From NCBI GenBank assembly GCA_947371715.1, contig CANBQQ010000104.1, positions 1-8,846 on the forward strand: 8,846 nt of DNA, read 5' to 3'. This document shows, one piece after another, positions 1 through 6,415 of this stretch; the stretch's first letter is position 1; each line of letters begins with the position of its first letter. This DNA comes from Flavipsychrobacter stenotrophus (GTDB taxonomy: Bacteria > Bacteroidota > Bacteroidia > Chitinophagales > Chitinophagaceae). The position numbers were made by a program, and so were the translations under genes. Under the pieces are notes generated by a model. It worked only from the letters and a program-made list of their open reading frames with translations. It was not told the origin of the DNA and did not search any database.

Positions 1-729
1 GGTACTTCCGGTTACATACCAACCTACCATATCAGCAGCTTCTATTGGAATGGTGCTAACGTGTTCTACCACACATCAGGCACCAGCGATATCAACAAAG
101 ACATTAACATGTCTTATGGTACCGTTACTACAGGTCCGGGCTTTATAGCAGGTGATGTTACAACAGGTGCTAATAAGGGTACATCAGTTGGCGTACCGGT
201 GAAAGGATTGATGATGTATGTATTTAACTCTTCAACATTACAATTGATGCAGGCAATACGCACTGATGCTACAGGTCATTACTCTTTCAGTAATCTACCG
301 GTAGGGGCTTCATACTACGTCTTCCCCGATTCTCTTAACTACTATACTACACCATACACTGCTATCGCATTGTCTTCAGGTGTGCCAACTGCTACGTCTG
401 CCAGTTTCATACAGCACACCTTGTCTAAGACCATTACACCAATACCAGTTGGTGTAGGTAATGTATCTGCAGACGTAGCAACTATCCTTGCTTTCCCTAA
501 CCCTACTAACGGGCGTGTAAACATTGCCTGGACATTGCCAACGGCACAGCAGGGAAGGGTTTCGGTTTGTGATATTACCGGCCGCGAAGTATACACCGGT
601 GCAATAGATATGACCGCAGGTACAGGTATCAGCCAGGTAAACATTTCTTCGTTGACCAATGGTTTGTATACCATTTCTGTAAAGTCTGCTGCAGTAAATT
701 ATATCAATAAGATACAGGTACAGCACTAA
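1..729 (+). CDS. Secreted T9SS cargo protein, C-terminal part (5' end outside window)
   Basis: The reading frame is open from base 1 to a TAA at 727-729, so at least 242 residues of a longer protein are present. A GTG at 61 lies in frame but is internal. About residues 45-130 (numbered from base 1) read like a carboxypeptidase-regulatory or prealbumin-like beta-sandwich: GFIAGDV, then GVPVKGLMMYVFN, then TDATGHYSFSNLPVGASYYV. The last 80 residues are a classic Por secretion (type A) sorting domain: AFPNPTNGRVNIAW, then VCDITGREVY, then ISSLTNGLYTISV, and a short basic end. In Bacteroidota this domain directs export through the type IX secretion system, followed by release or attachment at the cell surface. 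The enzymatic or adhesive role lies upstream of the window and cannot be inferred. The adjacent lipase gene has its own leader, and a strong hairpin separates the two. Confidence 0.9.
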   Translation, partial: GTSGYIPTYHISSFYWNGANVFYHTSGTSDINKDINMSYGTVTTGPGFIAGDVTTGANKGTSVGVPVKGLMMYVFNSSTLQLMQAIRTDATGHYSFSNLPVGASYYVFPDSLNYYTTPYTAIALSSGVPTATSASFIQHTLSKTITPIPVGVGNVSADVATILAFPNPTNGRVNIAWTLPTAQQGRVSVCDITGREVYTGAIDMTAGTGISQVNISSLTNGLYTISVKSAAVNYINKIQVQH

Positions 730-752
730 AAGTTGTTGTAAGTAAAGTATAG

Positions 753-780
753 GTGAAGGAGGCAGCAATGCCTCCTTCAC
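753..780 (+). terminator. Hairpin terminator after the T9SS cargo gene
   Basis: A perfect 11-bp inverted repeat (GTGAAGGAGGC / GCCTCCTTCAC) with a 6-base loop begins 23 bases after the stop codon. The following bases (tcattata) are only moderately T-rich, so termination is inferred mainly from stem strength and position. Confidence 0.6.
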
Positions 781-869
781 TCATTATAGGATGTGAGTGT
801 TTAGTTAAAAGCATGAGCAGGTTGGTTAGTGTTATTTATTTGATGGTGTGTTTTCTCTAAATTAATAAT

Positions 870-1973
870 ATGGTAAAACTTCCTGCGCTGCTGTTATGTC
901 TACTGGTAATTTCTAATTCCCATGCCCAACTGTTGAAGCCAGGATTTGATGCGGCCGAATACGAAGGCACTTTACGCAGATCGGCAGTGCAGGTGGATAC
1001 TAAATTCAGGGGAGCGACACCTAAGGAGACGGGGTTTACAAGGGTATACAGAGGCACGGAAGTTGGCTTGCATAACAGGTGGGACCTTTGGCTGAACAGG
1101 GATTCTACCATAATGGTCATTAACTTCAGAGGGACTACTTATGATGTGGATAGCTGGCTGGAGAACTTTTACAGCGCCATGATACCAGCGACCGGCATGC
1201 TGAAACTGGATAGCAATTACACCTTTAATTACAAGCTGGCCAATGATCCAAAAGCTACTGTGCACGTAGGCTGGATGATAGGCATAGGTAGTATGGCGCC
1301 CGAGGTGATGGCAAAGATAAAGGAGTATCATACGCGTGGGGTGAAACAGGTAATAGTAGAGGGACATAGTCAGGGTGGGGCGTTGAGTACATTAATGACA
1401 TCGTATCTGCACTACCAACAGGTGGCGGGTAACTTACCAGGGGATATAGTGTTTAAGACGTATGCCAGTGCTGCACCTAAAGTAGGTAACCTTTACTATG
1501 CTTACGACTTTGACTATATAACCCGCGGTGGCTGGGCGTTTACCATAGTGAATACTGCAGATTGGGTGCCGGAGACACCGGTTTCTATACAGACGCCCGG
1601 AGACTTCAATAAACTTAATCCATTCAGCAATTCGAGAGAGCAAGTGAAGACACAGAAGAGGATAGTGAGGGTAGCGTTAAGTCATGTTTATAACAGATTA
1701 GCAAAGACGCCAAGGCGGGCACAGCGTACCTATAACAGGTATGTGGGCAAACTGGCCTATAAGCTGGTAAAGAAGTATATGCCCCGTCTAGAACAACCCA
1801 GGTACAGTGGCACCTGCAACTATATGCGTGCCGGTAACCCTATAGTATTACAGCCCGATGCGGACTATTATAAGAAGTTTCCAGACTCAGGCAGTAATGT
1901 GTTCAGGCACCATATATTTGAACCGTATTATTACCTGGTGAAGAAGAATTATAGCCCGGTGATAGCGCCGTAG
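870..1973 (+). CDS. Exported class-3-type lipase/esterase (alpha/beta hydrolase)
   Basis: This is a 367-residue protein with a Sec signal peptide (basic MVK, hydrophobic LPALLLCLLVI, likely cleavage SHA/Q after residue 19). The body has the order of motifs seen in the lipase class 3 family: NFRGT near 85-89, an SWL stretch near 95-97, VHVGWM near 131, the nucleophile elbow GHSQG at 165-169 (Ser167), YASAAPKVG near 198-206, and Asp231 in ADWVPETP, which sits where the family has its catalytic acid. His347 or His348 in FRHHIFEPYYY is the likely third triad member. The usual role is hydrolysis of acylglycerols or other esters, here in the periplasm or outside the cell; the true substrate is unknown. 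No sorting domain is present, so T9SS export is not indicated. The basic segment at about 260-310 (KTQKR, PRRAQR, KKYMPR) is an insertion relative to minimal class 3 lipases. ATG 870 is chosen because the signal peptide follows directly; no clear Shine-Dalgarno site is visible, which is common in this phylum. Confidence 0.85.
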   Translation: MVKLPALLLCLLVISNSHAQLLKPGFDAAEYEGTLRRSAVQVDTKFRGATPKETGFTRVYRGTEVGLHNRWDLWLNRDSTIMVINFRGTTYDVDSWLENFYSAMIPATGMLKLDSNYTFNYKLANDPKATVHVGWMIGIGSMAPEVMAKIKEYHTRGVKQVIVEGHSQGGALSTLMTSYLHYQQVAGNLPGDIVFKTYASAAPKVGNLYYAYDFDYITRGGWAFTIVNTADWVPETPVSIQTPGDFNKLNPFSNSREQVKTQKRIVRVALSHVYNRLAKTPRRAQRTYNRYVGKLAYKLVKKYMPRLEQPRYSGTCNYMRAGNPIVLQPDADYYKKFPDSGSNVFRHHIFEPYYYLVKKNYSPVIAP

Positions 1974-1982
1974 TGGCGTTTT
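1965..1982 (+). terminator. Weak hairpin with T-run overlapping the lipase stop codon
   Basis: CGCC (1966-1969) pairs with GGCG (1975-1978) across a 5-base loop containing the TAG stop, followed by TTTT. The stem is short, so this is only a possible terminator. Confidence 0.3.
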
Positions 1983-2070
1983 ACACCATTATGCAGGTTC
2001 ACGCGAAGGCGGCAAAGCAACACAAAGGGTAGGTGTTGTTATGAGTGCAGAAAAGCGTTCGTTGAGTTCT

Positions 2071-2190
2071 CAAACAGAACTGGCCCCACGTGGTAACCAC
2101 CTCCCCCGCCGAAAGGGGCGGATACTCCTCCTTCAAAAGGAGGAGAGTGTTTTCTTAGCGCTTCAAATCGAATATGTTCTAATGTTGTCA
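2071..2190. repeat. Composite extragenic repeat, copy 1 (CAAAG box plus paired hairpins)
   Basis: This fills most of the 252-base gap between the lipase and the YkgJ-type gene. It opens with CAAACAGAACTGGCCC (2071-2086), related to the CAAAG box of the other copies. Two adjacent hairpins follow. The first is CCCCGCC-GAAA-GGGGCGG (2104-2121, 7 bp, GNRA-type loop). The second is CTCCTCCTT-CAA-AAGGAGGAG (2125-2145, 9 bp). A tail of about 40 bases (CTTAGCGCTTCAAATCGAAT and on) matches the tail of copy 2 at 2844-2955 with scattered substitutions. No reading frame is plausible here. Class unknown; likely a mobile or structured extragenic repeat family. Confidence 0.7.
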
Positions 2191-2225
2191 GATGATAGAT
2201 AGTGGCCAGATTTCATTTATTTGAG

Positions 2226-2714
2226 TTAGCTTTTTTTGCCGCCTTCCAATTCCAGAAGGGCTTCCAGTACGTGGTGAGTGATGGGGCATGATAGTGAATT
2301 TTTGAGGGTAAGAGGTACGCGTTTTATCAGCACATCTTCGTCGGTATATGGGTAGCGGGCACAGTCGCTGGGGCGATCGTCATAGATGTTGCAGGTATTG
2401 TCTTCGGCAAGGAAGGGGCATGGTTTTGTGCGGGATACATAGTCGCCCTCGCTGTCTAGTATCAGATAGCGGGCTACCAGTTCACCTTCTTTCAGGCGCA
2501 GGCTTTTGGCTATGCGTTTTATATCGGGTTGCTTAAAACGAGGGGAGTAGTTCTTGCAGCAGTTGGCGCACTCCAGGCAATCGATCTTTGCGAAGGCTTC
2601 ATCATTAAGGCGGGGCAGGGCACGGAGAATGTTGTTCTTATTGCCACGCTCCAGCATGTATTTGTATTGTTTCTGATGTTCTTTCGATTCTTTATCCCAG
2701 CCTTCGTCGATCAT
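2226..2714 (-). CDS. YkgJ-family cysteine-cluster (zinc/iron-chelating type) protein
   Basis: This is a 162-residue cytoplasmic protein with no signal peptide. It carries the eight-cysteine pattern of the YkgJ/UPF0153 family: CLECANCC (Cys46, 49, 52, 53), then KPCPFL with Cys99, CNIYDDRPSDC with Cys108 and Cys118 (the family's C-x-I-Y-x-x-R-P-x-x-C core), YPYTDED, and a final Cys143 in LSCPI. Family members are annotated as Fe-S or zinc binding, but the biochemical role is generally unknown. The first 40 residues are charged and helical (MIDEGWDKESKEHQKQ). The ATG at 2714 is the only sensible start. The gene stands alone on the minus strand between two repeat clusters, separated from parB by 367 bases of repeats, so it is probably not part of the parAB unit. 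Family assignment is firm; function is not. Confidence 0.88.
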   Translation of the reverse strand: MIDEGWDKESKEHQKQYKYMLERGNKNNILRALPRLNDEAFAKIDCLECANCCKNYSPRFKQPDIKRIAKSLRLKEGELVARYLILDSEGDYVSRTKPCPFLAEDNTCNIYDDRPSDCARYPYTDEDVLIKRVPLTLKNSLSCPITHHVLEALLELEGGKKS

Positions 2715-2790
2715 TGTAGTTTAAGATTTAAAGTTTTTCACGTAAAGGGTACTAAGATGTTTTGAGCTTGCAAAGATGTGGTTACGAACT

Positions 2791-2982
2791 CAAAGCGAAC
2801 CGGCCGGGTGGTTGTTGGTCAGAAGACCAGCAACGGCGAAAATCACCTCCCGCGCCGTGGTTCGAGTGACCTCACCATGAGGGGCGGGTACTCCTCTTTC
2901 AAAAAGAGGAGAGTGGTTGCTTAGTGCCACAAAACGAATACGTCCTGATTGCTGTTGGTCAGAAGACCTACAGTGGCGAATA
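2791..2982. repeat. Composite extragenic repeat, copy 2, flanked by two GGTC-AGAA-GACC hairpins
   Basis: This lies in the gene-free stretch 2715-3081. It starts with CAAAGCGAACCGGCC (2791-2805), then hairpin TTGTTGGTC-AGAA-GACCAGCAA (2812-2833; one G-U pair). Next comes CACCTCCCGCGCC (2844-2856), a 24-base spacer absent from copy 1, and GGGGCGGG (2881-2888). It continues with CTCCTCTTT-CAA-AAAGAGGAG (2891-2911), a tail like copy 1, and a second hairpin CTGTTGGTC-AGAA-GACCTACAG (2952-2973, one mismatch). Compared with copy 1, the CTCCTC stem has changed at one base pair on both sides (C-G to T-A), so pairing is kept. Bases 2715-2790 show nothing recognisable. Confidence 0.72.
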
Positions 2983-3000
2983 GTTTGATGTGGTTATTTC

Positions 3001-3080
3001 GCCCCTGTAGGGCTTTTACATTTTTCGTTTTTTACGAGGGGTTAAAACCCCTCGCTATTGATGTCGCCCTTACAGGGCTT
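3001..3080. repeat. Three-hairpin extragenic repeat, copy 1 (downstream of parB)
   Basis: The order is GCCC-CTGTA-GGGC (3001-3013), a spacer, CGAGGGG-TTAAAA-CCCCTCG (3035-3054), then CTATTGATGTC and GCCC-TTACA-GGGC (3066-3078). It ends one base before the parB stop codon. A second copy with the same architecture but different stem bases is at 7582-7664. It may act as a 3' barrier for parAB transcripts, but neither side has a clean T-run. Confidence 0.65.
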
Positions 3081-3081
3081 A

Positions 3082-4017
3082 TTAAATGCTCATTTTGTCC
3101 ATAATTCTTTCGAGGTCTTCATCGCTGTAGAACTCTATGAGTATGCTTCCTTTTCCATTCTTTTTGCGGGCCAGTTTTACGCGCGTAGATAGCTGTGAGG
3201 CCATGTTGTCTTCTATACGCTTGTAGGCAGGTGGTAGTTTTATGGCGGCCTGTGCGGCTTCTTTAGGCGCACGTTCTGTTGCCATGTCTTTAACCAGTTG
3301 TTCTACCTGGCGAACAGATAAGCCACGGGTAATTACTTCGCGGAAGGCATAGAGCTGTTGGTCTACATGCTCTAAACCGATGATAGCTCTTGCATGCCCC
3401 ATGCTTAGTTGTCCGTCTCTTACGGCTTTCTGCACATCGGGCGGGAGTTTGAGTAGGCGCAGGTAGTTGGCTACGGTGCTGCGTTCCTTTTTCATCCGGT
3501 CTGAAACCTGCTCCTGAGTAAGTTCGCACTCGTCCATCAAGCGGCGGTAACTCATAGCTATTTCGATAGCATTGAGGTTTTCGCGCTGCAGGTTTTCGAG
3601 CAACGCCATCTCCAGTAACTCCTGGCTACCAGCGGTGCGTATGTAAGCAGGAATGTCGGTGAGTCCTACCATTTTAGAGGCGCGCCAACGACGTTCTCCG
3701 GAAATGAGCTGGTATTTATTGGTGCCTACCTTAATGACAGTAACTGGCTGGATAATATCATGCAGCTTGATGCTTTCAGATAATTCCTTAAGTGCCTGCT
3801 CGTCGAAATCGTGACGCGGCTGCTTAGGGTTAACTTCTATCTGACTAACAGGAATACGGGCAATGCTATTAGTATTGTTGTTGTTAGATGCATTGTTGTT
3901 ATTCTGCCCTGCAGCAGCAGGTACACCCTGTTTGGGGGTGTTTATTTCTTCGTCTATATTATCGAGCAGTGCGCGTATACCTTTACCCAGAGCCGATTTC
4001 TTGTTTACCTGCGACAT
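3082..4017 (-). CDS. parB: Chromosome-partitioning protein ParB
   Basis: This 311-residue protein has ParB family order. The N-terminal SALGKGIRALL (residues 8-18) resembles the segment that stimulates ParA ATPase activity. An Asn-rich low-complexity linker (about 38-50) leads to the ParB/Srx nucleotide-binding fold with NPKQPRHDF (63-71), and GERRWRAS (107-114) is the CTP-binding box. ENLQRENLNAIE (141-152) precedes the helix-turn-helix at about 166-192 (LTQEQVSDRMKKERSTVANY), which would read parS. A C-terminal dimerisation segment ends in LERIMDKMSI. ParB loads on parS, spreads as a CTP-dependent clamp and guides origin segregation with ParA. The start ATG lies one base after the parA stop, so the two are probably translationally coupled. 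No good parS palindrome was found in the window. Confidence 0.95.
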   Translation of the reverse strand: MSQVNKKSALGKGIRALLDNIDEEINTPKQGVPAAAGQNNNNASNNNNTNSIARIPVSQIEVNPKQPRHDFDEQALKELSESIKLHDIIQPVTVIKVGTNKYQLISGERRWRASKMVGLTDIPAYIRTAGSQELLEMALLENLQRENLNAIEIAMSYRRLMDECELTQEQVSDRMKKERSTVANYLRLLKLPPDVQKAVRDGQLSMGHARAIIGLEHVDQQLYAFREVITRGLSVRQVEQLVKDMATERAPKEAAQAAIKLPPAYKRIEDNMASQLSTRVKLARKKNGKGSILIEFYSDEDLERIMDKMSI

Positions 4018-4018
4018 G

Positions 4019-4822
4019 CTATTTTTCGAAAATTTTATCTTCGTTCTTGATCTTGGTCATATTATTTTTCTGCAGTATCTCTTTTGCCAGGTTGAGATAG
4101 TTTACCGCACCTGTGCTCTCTGCATCATACAGCAATACGGGTTTGCCAAAGCTTGGTGCTTCGCCCAATCTTGTATTGCGATGAAGAATGGTATTGAATA
4201 CCAATTCTGAGAAGTGATTCTTTATCTCTTCCACAACCTGGTTAGAAAGACGCAGACGACCATCGTACATAGTCATCAGGATACCTTCTATCTTTAATTC
4301 TGAGTTGATACGTGTCTGAACGATCTTGATGGTATTGAGTAATTTACCCAAACCTTCCAGGGCGAAATATTCGCACTGAACGGGTATGATAACGCTATCG
4401 GCAGCAGAGAGAGAGTTGACGGTAATTAAACCCAGAGAAGGAGAGCAGTCAATGATAATAAAATCATAGTTGTTTTGTTCAGCCTCCAGCGCCTTACGCA
4501 GAACGTGCTCTCTGTTTGGATGATTGATCAATTCTATTTCAGCTCCTACCAGGTCGAGGTGACTGGGTAGTAAGTATAAATTAGGTGTTTCTGTTTCTAA
4601 CACTACCTGGTTGACAGGTGTTTCATTTACCATACAGTCATACAAGCTCAGCTGTATATTCCTCAGGTCAAAACCATTGCCAGTGGTGCTGTTGGCCTGC
4701 GGATCTGCATCTACCAATAGTGTTCTATATTCCAGTACAGCCAAACTTGCCGCAAGATTAATTGCAGTTGTTGTTTTGCCTACTCCTCCCTTCTGATTCG
4801 CTATCGCGATTACTTTTGCCAT
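4019..4822 (-). CDS. parA: Chromosome-partitioning ATPase ParA (Soj type)
   Basis: This 267-residue protein begins MAKVIAIANQKGGVGKTT. It has the deviant Walker A box KGGVGKTT (residues 11-18) with both lysines, the A' motif LLVDADPQANST with Asp38 and Asp40, and Walker B IIIDCSPS (122-129). That makes it a ParA/MinD-type P-loop ATPase that binds DNA non-specifically as an ATP dimer and is released by ParB. The length matches chromosomal Soj proteins, which lack the N-terminal DNA-binding domain of plasmid ParA. The frame stays open 17 codons upstream to 4873, but those codons translate a 7-bp tandem repeat and no family member has such an extension, so ATG 4822 is preferred. The stop is separated from the parB start by one base. 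An MBL-fold hydrolase gene lies 85 bases upstream on the same strand and may share the transcript. Confidence 0.95.
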   Translation of the reverse strand: MAKVIAIANQKGGVGKTTTAINLAASLAVLEYRTLLVDADPQANSTTGNGFDLRNIQLSLYDCMVNETPVNQVVLETETPNLYLLPSHLDLVGAEIELINHPNREHVLRKALEAEQNNYDFIIIDCSPSLGLITVNSLSAADSVIIPVQCEYFALEGLGKLLNTIKIVQTRINSELKIEGILMTMYDGRLRLSNQVVEEIKNHFSELVFNTILHRNTRLGEAPSFGKPVLLYDAESTGAVNYLNLAKEILQKNNMTKIKNEDKIFEK

Positions 4823-4826
4823 TTTC

Positions 4827-4861
4827 TTTAGTCGTATGTTGTAAGTCATAAGTCGTAAGTC
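4827..4861. repeat. 7-bp tandem array in the parA leader
   Basis: Five consecutive 7-base units on the plus strand (consensus GTAAGTC; the last three are GTAAGTC, ATAAGTC, GTAAGTC) end four bases before the parA start codon. On the coding strand the unit reads GACTTAC. This leaves no conventional ribosome-binding site visible at the usual distance. Unit number may vary between strains. Confidence 0.7.
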
Positions 4862-4907
4862 CGACTCAGACAATCATTTTCTTTAGTTGCAAGGGCTGAC
4901 TTTTAAA

Positions 4908-5585
4908 TTACAGTTCAATTGTCTCACCAATTCCTGGCAAGAGTAACTCATTACCTGCCGCTGCGAATTTTGCCTTTGCTTCGTCTTTGTTTATCTTGAT
5001 GTAACCGAACGTATCGTAATGTACGCCAATTATTTTTTTGCATTGTATAAATTCTGCCGCTATTACCGCATCTTCAGCATCCATAGTGAAATTGCCGCCG
5101 ATAGGTAGAACTGCGAAATCTAATTTTGCATAACGTGGTACCAAATGCATGTCCATAGTTACACAGGTATCGCCGCTATAGTAGAATTTCTTTTCAGTAC
5201 CATGAAGGATGAAGCCACCCGGTGCACCGCCGCTAGTGCCATCGGGCATGGTGCTACTGTGTGCCGCAGGTAAAAAATGAAGTTTGCCAAACGGAAACAT
5301 TGTTGCTCCGAAATTGATAGGGTGAACGTTCTCGACGCCCTGTTTCTTTACCCAATCAATTACTTCATAACCCCCAATTACCAGCGCCCCGGTTCTCTTA
5401 GCGATACTTGCCACATCTGCAACATGGTCGCCATGGCCATGAGAAAGCAATATGAAATCGGCTTCGATAGTATCTACGTTAATATCTTTTGCCAGTTCAT
5501 TATGGGTAATGAAGGGATCAAAAAGTATTTTTTTGCCACCGGTTTCAACCGAGAAGCAGGCGTGGCCATAGAATGTAAATTTCAT
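4908..5585 (-). CDS. Metal-dependent hydrolase, MBL fold (UPF0173 type)
   Basis: This 225-residue cytoplasmic protein of the metallo-beta-lactamase superfamily begins MKFTFYGHACFSVE, as UPF0173/YtkL-type proteins do. Metal-site residues are visible: Asp23 in LFDPF, the SHGHGDH box at 48-54 (His49, His51, Asp53, His54), His109 in AAHSS, Asp139 in YSGDT, and His189 in GVHYDTF. The length is normal for the family (about 225-230). The physiological substrate is not established for most members. ATG 5585 fits the family N-terminus exactly. The gene is upstream of parA on the same strand with an 85-base gap, so it may be co-transcribed, though no functional link to chromosome partitioning is known. 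An 8-bp tandem array lies 44 bases upstream of the start. Confidence 0.92.
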   Translation of the reverse strand: MKFTFYGHACFSVETGGKKILFDPFITHNELAKDINVDTIEADFILLSHGHGDHVADVASIAKRTGALVIGGYEVIDWVKKQGVENVHPINFGATMFPFGKLHFLPAAHSSTMPDGTSGGAPGGFILHGTEKKFYYSGDTCVTMDMHLVPRYAKLDFAVLPIGGNFTMDAEDAVIAAEFIQCKKIIGVHYDTFGYIKINKDEAKAKFAAAGNELLLPGIGETIEL

Positions 5586-5628
5586 ACTTAAAGTAGCTGA
5601 TTTTTAAAGCTGCAAAGTTAGTTAATTT

Positions 5629-5684
5629 CAATTTGACAATTGAATAATTCGGCAATTTGACAATCCTGCAATTTGACAATCTGG
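5629..5684. repeat. 8-bp tandem array upstream of the hydrolase gene
   Basis: Seven consecutive 8-base units, consensus CAATTTGA, run in strict register. Units 1, 4 and 6 (5629, 5653, 5669) are exact; the others differ at one to four positions. The same unit makes the array upstream of atpC at 8635. The run is AT-rich and sits 44 bases before the hydrolase start, so it may overlap its promoter. Confidence 0.8.
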
Positions 5685-5697
5685 AAATGCGGGCCAT

Positions 5698-5840
5698 AAA
5701 AGTGGCAGTTTTTCGTAAAAGTGGCAGTTTTGTGTTGGGTGTTTTGGCCAAGGTGCTTTATGGGTGAGGTTTTCGGCGGATTTTAACAAATTGCTACTTT
5801 CTGCCACTTTCTGCCACTTTTTGCCACATGCTGCCACTTT
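5698..5840. repeat. 10-bp-period CTGCCACTTT array with inverted partner copies
   Basis: Bases 5791-5840 are five back-to-back 10-base units. Units 2, 3 and 5 are exactly CTGCCACTTT; unit 1 is TTGCTACTTT and unit 4 is TTGCCACATG. Two inverted copies, AAAAGTGGCAG at 5698 and again at 5717, lie 60-90 bases to the left. The arms could pair as a long hairpin. Alternatively, the one-helical-turn spacing could present repeated sites on one DNA face. No family name is known to me. Confidence 0.75.
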
Positions 5841-5919
5841 TTTCTGCCGATTTTCGGTGTAGTTGTGGCTAAATAGGTTTACATGTTGGTTGTTGGGGGA
5901 GATGGCTCGGGTTGCTGTG

Positions 5920-5939
5920 GAGACGCAATTATGCGTCTC
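5920..5939. repeat. GAGACGCA hairpin (extragenic palindrome)
   Basis: A perfect 8-bp stem, GAGACGCA-ATTA-TGCGTCTC, is followed by TACC that can extend the pairing. Palindromes of the form (TA)GAGACGCnnnnGCGTCTC(TA) are scattered between genes in several Bacteroidota and Cyanobacteria, from general knowledge. It has no T-run and is not placed to terminate any gene here. Confidence 0.55.
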
Positions 5940-5940
5940 T

Positions 5941-6210
5941 ACCAGAGTTGTGGGGAGTCTGTAGTTTCATAGGGTTCATAATGTCAAAGAGCACGCTGTT
6001 CTTCACTTCGGTAAACTCAGTGTAAAACTTGAGCTCTGGATGACAGCATATAAATTGAGTGCAAATTAATACGCCTATTTGAATTTTTAAAATAAAGATA
6101 TTCACAAAATTGAAGGTGCAATTGGCTGTGATGCGCTGTGGGCAAGGGGTTGAGGGTAGTTTTTTTCTGTGGATATGTTTTTTTCTGCTGTCAAACTAAA
6201 GCATCTTATT
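5941..6210. other. Gene-free stretch with no confident feature
   Basis: This is part of the 625-base gap between the hydrolase and the pseudogene. Bases 5990-6053 (TTCACTTCGGTAAACTCAG region, then GAGCTCTGGATGACA) resemble a degraded member of the TGTCATCCTGAGC extragenic repeat type. Bases 6055-6210 are AT-rich with no reading frame, hairpin or promoter I would defend. Confidence 0.4.
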
Positions 6211-6339
6211 TTATTTATTTTCGGCGGGGAGTTTGTTCATGCTTTTTCCAGCCAAGACGATAAGCCATGTTTTTTGCTATGCAAACGAGCAGTGGGCCGA
6301 TAGCATAGCCATCAATAATAGCAAGTTTAGGCTTCTCAT
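6211..6339 (-). pseudogene. Probable 5' remnant of a beta-barrel paralogue with a nonsense codon at the signal-peptide junction
   Basis: From ATG 6339 the minus strand encodes a convincing signal peptide (MRSLNLLLLMAMLSAHCSFA), then TAG (6277-6279), then QKTWLIVLAGKSMNK and a stop at 6211. The intact neighbour at 6416-7105 reads TSFAQKNTWII at the same place. Replacing TAG by CAG, one C-to-T change, gives SFAQQKTWLI, which aligns without a gap to the neighbour's SFAQKNTWII. After about five more residues the similarity stops and the frame closes within 22 codons, so the remnant is also truncated or shifted. It lies just downstream of the neighbour's terminator on the same strand, which suits a decayed tandem duplicate. 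The alternative is chance: another minus-strand frame over the same bases (ending at 6215) is also open for about 45 codons but lacks a start. Not a functional gene as it stands. Confidence 0.45.
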
Positions 6340-6368
6340 AGTTTGGCGTAAGTTGAGTGTGTAAACGC

Positions 6369-6392
6369 AAAAACGCCCCGAAGGGCGCTTTT
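6369..6392 (-). terminator. Intrinsic terminator of the beta-barrel gene
   Basis: On the minus strand, AAAAGCGCCC-TTCG-GGGCGTTTTT forms a GC-rich stem (core GGGCG/CGCCC) with a UUCG-type tetraloop and a five-T run, 24 bases after the stop codon. The A-run on the other side could allow use in both directions. Confidence 0.88.
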
Positions 6393-6415
6393 ATTATATG
6401 TTTGTCATTAATTAT

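Noticed and set aside
831..842. TTTATTTG as a -7 promoter box for the lipase gene
   Set aside because: It has one mismatch to TAnnTTTG, and no TTG element lies at the required distance upstream. Too weak to annotate.
2086..2093. CCACGTGG as a possible parS site
   Set aside because: Only the CACGTG core matches. The flanks (TGGCC and TAACC) do not fit the GTTTCACGTGAAAC consensus, and the bases belong to the extragenic repeat.
2734..2750. TTTTTCACGTAAAGGG as a possible parS site
   Set aside because: One half resembles the consensus but the palindrome is broken at the centre (CACGTA), and it lies in the leader of the YkgJ-type gene.
5628..5837. Two overlapping minus-strand open frames upstream of the hydrolase
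   Set aside because: They translate the 8-bp and 10-bp tandem arrays (repeated NCRI/NYSIV and KWQKVAE-like peptides), so they are repeat artefacts.
5929..6060. Minus-strand open stretch reading ELKFYTEFTEVKNSVLFDIM
   Set aside because: It looks protein-like but has no start codon and ends inside the GAGACGCA palindrome. The DNA resembles a degraded TGTCATCCTGAGC-type extragenic repeat, which explains the open frame.
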